A stretch of 64,000 nucleotides of DNA. It comes from Fluviispira vulneris (GTDB lineage: Bacteria > Bdellovibrionota_B > Oligoflexia > Silvanigrellales > Silvanigrellaceae). A program made the translations under genes and the position numbers. The notes under the pieces are model-generated. The model did no database searches. It was not told the DNA's origin and saw only the letters and a program-made list of their open reading frames with translations. The DNA lies in contig NZ_JACRSE010000003.1 of NCBI RefSeq assembly GCF_014281055.1, positions 372,001-436,000 of the forward strand, written 5' to 3'. Numbering within the stretch: the first letter of the stretch is position 1; each line of letters starts with the position of its first letter. Positions 62,923 to 64,000 of the stretch are shown here, in pieces.

Positions 62923-64000
62923 ATGGGTAAAGAATCTTGGTTAAAAGCCGCGCTGGTGTGGGCAGCGATGATCGTTTTATTTGCTTTGTGTTTTAAATTA
63001 TTATACAAACCCCACGAAGATGTTCAAAAAACATACCCACAATTTCAAAGTTATATTGAAAAATCTTTGGGCGACCAACAGAGTATTGTGAGTGTGACAG
63101 TTCGTTCTGATAATCTCCGTGGCGATGAAATTATAGCAAAACTCAAAGACAACTCAACTGTTACGACCTATGGTCCCGCCGACGATGGCGTGCGCTCTCA
63201 GTTACGTAAAGAACTGGAAGCTAAAAAAATTCCTATCAATTATGAAAAACCAGATGACAGCAGTGTTTGGTGGGTGAGCCTCATTACGATGTGGCTACCT
63301 GCACTATTAATTGTTGGACTTGTGCTGATGTTTCTTCGCAATATGCAAGGTGCAGGCGGCAAAGCCATGTCTTTTGGCAAAAGTAGAGCAAAGCTTCAGT
63401 CTGAAGGTGCAAATAAAGTCACATTTAAAGACGTTGCTGGTATTGAAGAAGTTAAGCAAGAATGTTCTGAAATTGTTGCCTTCCTAAAGGATCATAAAAA
63501 GTTCCAAGACATCGGAGCAAGAATTCCCAAGGGAGTTCTTATGATGGGAGCACCAGGAACAGGTAAAACTCTTTTAGCGCGCGCGATTGCGGGTGAAGCA
63601 GGAGTTCCTTTCTTTACAATTTCTGGCTCAGATTTCGTTGAAATGTTTGTTGGTGTTGGTGCATCACGCGTGCGTGATTTATTTGAAAATGCCAAGAAAA
63701 ACTCACCTTGCATTATATTTATCGATGAGATCGATGCCGTCGGTCGCCATCGTGGTGCAGGTGTGGGCGGTGGACATGATGAAAGAGAGCAAACTCTCAA
63801 TCAATTGTTGGTTGAAATGGATGGTTTCGAAGCAAACGACGCTGTCATTATCATTGCAGCCACAAATCGTCCCGATGTCCTCGATCCCGCTTTGTTAAGA
63901 CCCGGCCGTTTTGATAGACGCGTTATGGTTGGATTACCTGATGTTCGTGGGCGTAAAGAAATTCTTAACGTGCACATGAAAAAAATTAAACATGCTGAAG
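62923..64000 (+). CDS. ftsH: ATP-dependent zinc metalloprotease FtsH, 5' part
   Basis: About 359 residues are present; the gene runs off the window before the protease domain. Start ATG 62923 follows AAGGAG. Two membrane helices ([19 protein letters not shown] and [22 protein letters not shown]) enclose a periplasmic domain. The AAA domain has Walker [21 protein letters not shown], the pore motif [15 protein letters not shown], Walker [12 protein letters not shown] and the SRH with RPGRFDRR. It degrades membrane and short-lived proteins. Confidence 0.97.
   Translation, partial: MGKESWLKAALVWAAMIVLFALCFKLLYKPHEDVQKTYPQFQSYIEKSLGDQQSIVSVTVRSDNLRGDEIIAKLKDNSTVTTYGPADDGVRSQLRKELEAKKIPINYEKPDDSSVWWVSLITMWLPALLIVGLVLMFLRNMQGAGGKAMSFGKSRAKLQSEGANKVTFKDVAGIEEVKQECSEIVAFLKDHKKFQDIGARIPKGVLMMGAPGTGKTLLARAIAGEAGVPFFTISGSDFVEMFVGVGASRVRDLFENAKKNSPCIIFIDEIDAVGRHRGAGVGGGHDEREQTLNQLLVEMDGFEANDAVIIIAATNRPDVLDPALLRPGRFDRRVMVGLPDVRGRKEILNVHMKKIKHAE

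Noticed and set aside
1-64000. CRISPR arrays, rRNA operons, insertion sequences, prophage genes
   Set aside because: No regularly spaced repeats, rRNA-like sequence, transposase motifs or phage structural genes were seen on reading through.

Overview
The window is AT-rich DNA from a Gram-negative bacterium. It encodes TolC/RND and HlyD/EmrB efflux systems, outer-membrane-type and lipobox proteins, a prepilin peptidase and a ComEC-like channel. Housekeeping genes are those of a free-living proteobacterium-like cell, but several features are unusual: glycyl-tRNA synthetase is a single fused alpha-beta chain, and there is a lysine-rich histone H1-like protein. The combination fits Bdellovibrionota/Oligoflexia (Silvanigrella-like bacteria). 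That placement is an inference from gene content; no rRNA gene is present to confirm it.

Layout. 1-2.5 kb: the end of an unidentified gene, a membrane histidine kinase with a receiver-like tail, and a convergent XRE-type regulator. 2.5-3.4 kb: an AT-rich gap without a convincing gene. 3.4-13.3 kb: a tightly packed run glyQS, ribF, ppk, ppx/gppA and a large secreted protein. 13.3-15.7 kb: rnhA, a beta-barrel-like protein, a small exported protein and a RimI-like acetyltransferase. 15.8-18.25 kb: a three-gene lipid module of type III polyketide synthase, His/Asp/Glu-rich membrane protein and UbiG-like methyltransferase. 18.3-24.6 kb (minus strand): a tolC/MFP/RND operon, then a stand-alone receiver with an excisionase-type DNA-binding protein. 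24.7-35.8 kb: malic enzyme, prolidase, Nudix, HAD phosphatase, emrAB, a CheZ-like protein and leuS. 36.1-44.4 kb: DUF1003 and CysZ/EI24 membrane proteins, ftsK, a RodZ-like protein, ligA and a ComEC-like protein.

44.6-48.9 kb looks accessory. It starts at tRNA-Arg(CCT) and holds a type III Mod-like DNA methyltransferase, an unknown membrane protein, a gene-poor stretch with consecutive stem-loops ending in a terminator (a candidate small RNA), a zinc-ribbon mini-protein and a Dam-like methylase. 48.9-56.9 kb: fatty acid desaturase, rsmI, an MBL hydrolase, an anchored unknown protein, a UvrD/Rep helicase, prepilin peptidase and smpB. 56.9-59.3 kb: a chagasin-like lipoprotein, a helical-repeat protein, a 67-residue protein behind a near-consensus sigma-54 promoter, and the histone-like gene with a small basic ORF overlapping its start. 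59.4-64 kb: aroE, an aminotransferase, tilS and the 5' part of ftsH, which runs off the end.

The most interesting leads are the polyketide/His-rich membrane/methyltransferase module, the candidate structured RNA at 47.3-47.45 kb, the terminator-like hairpin whose 3' arm is the ligA ribosome-binding site, the sigma-54-driven small protein, and the unidentified membrane protein beside the Mod-like methylase. All assignments come from reading motifs by eye; no database search was run.
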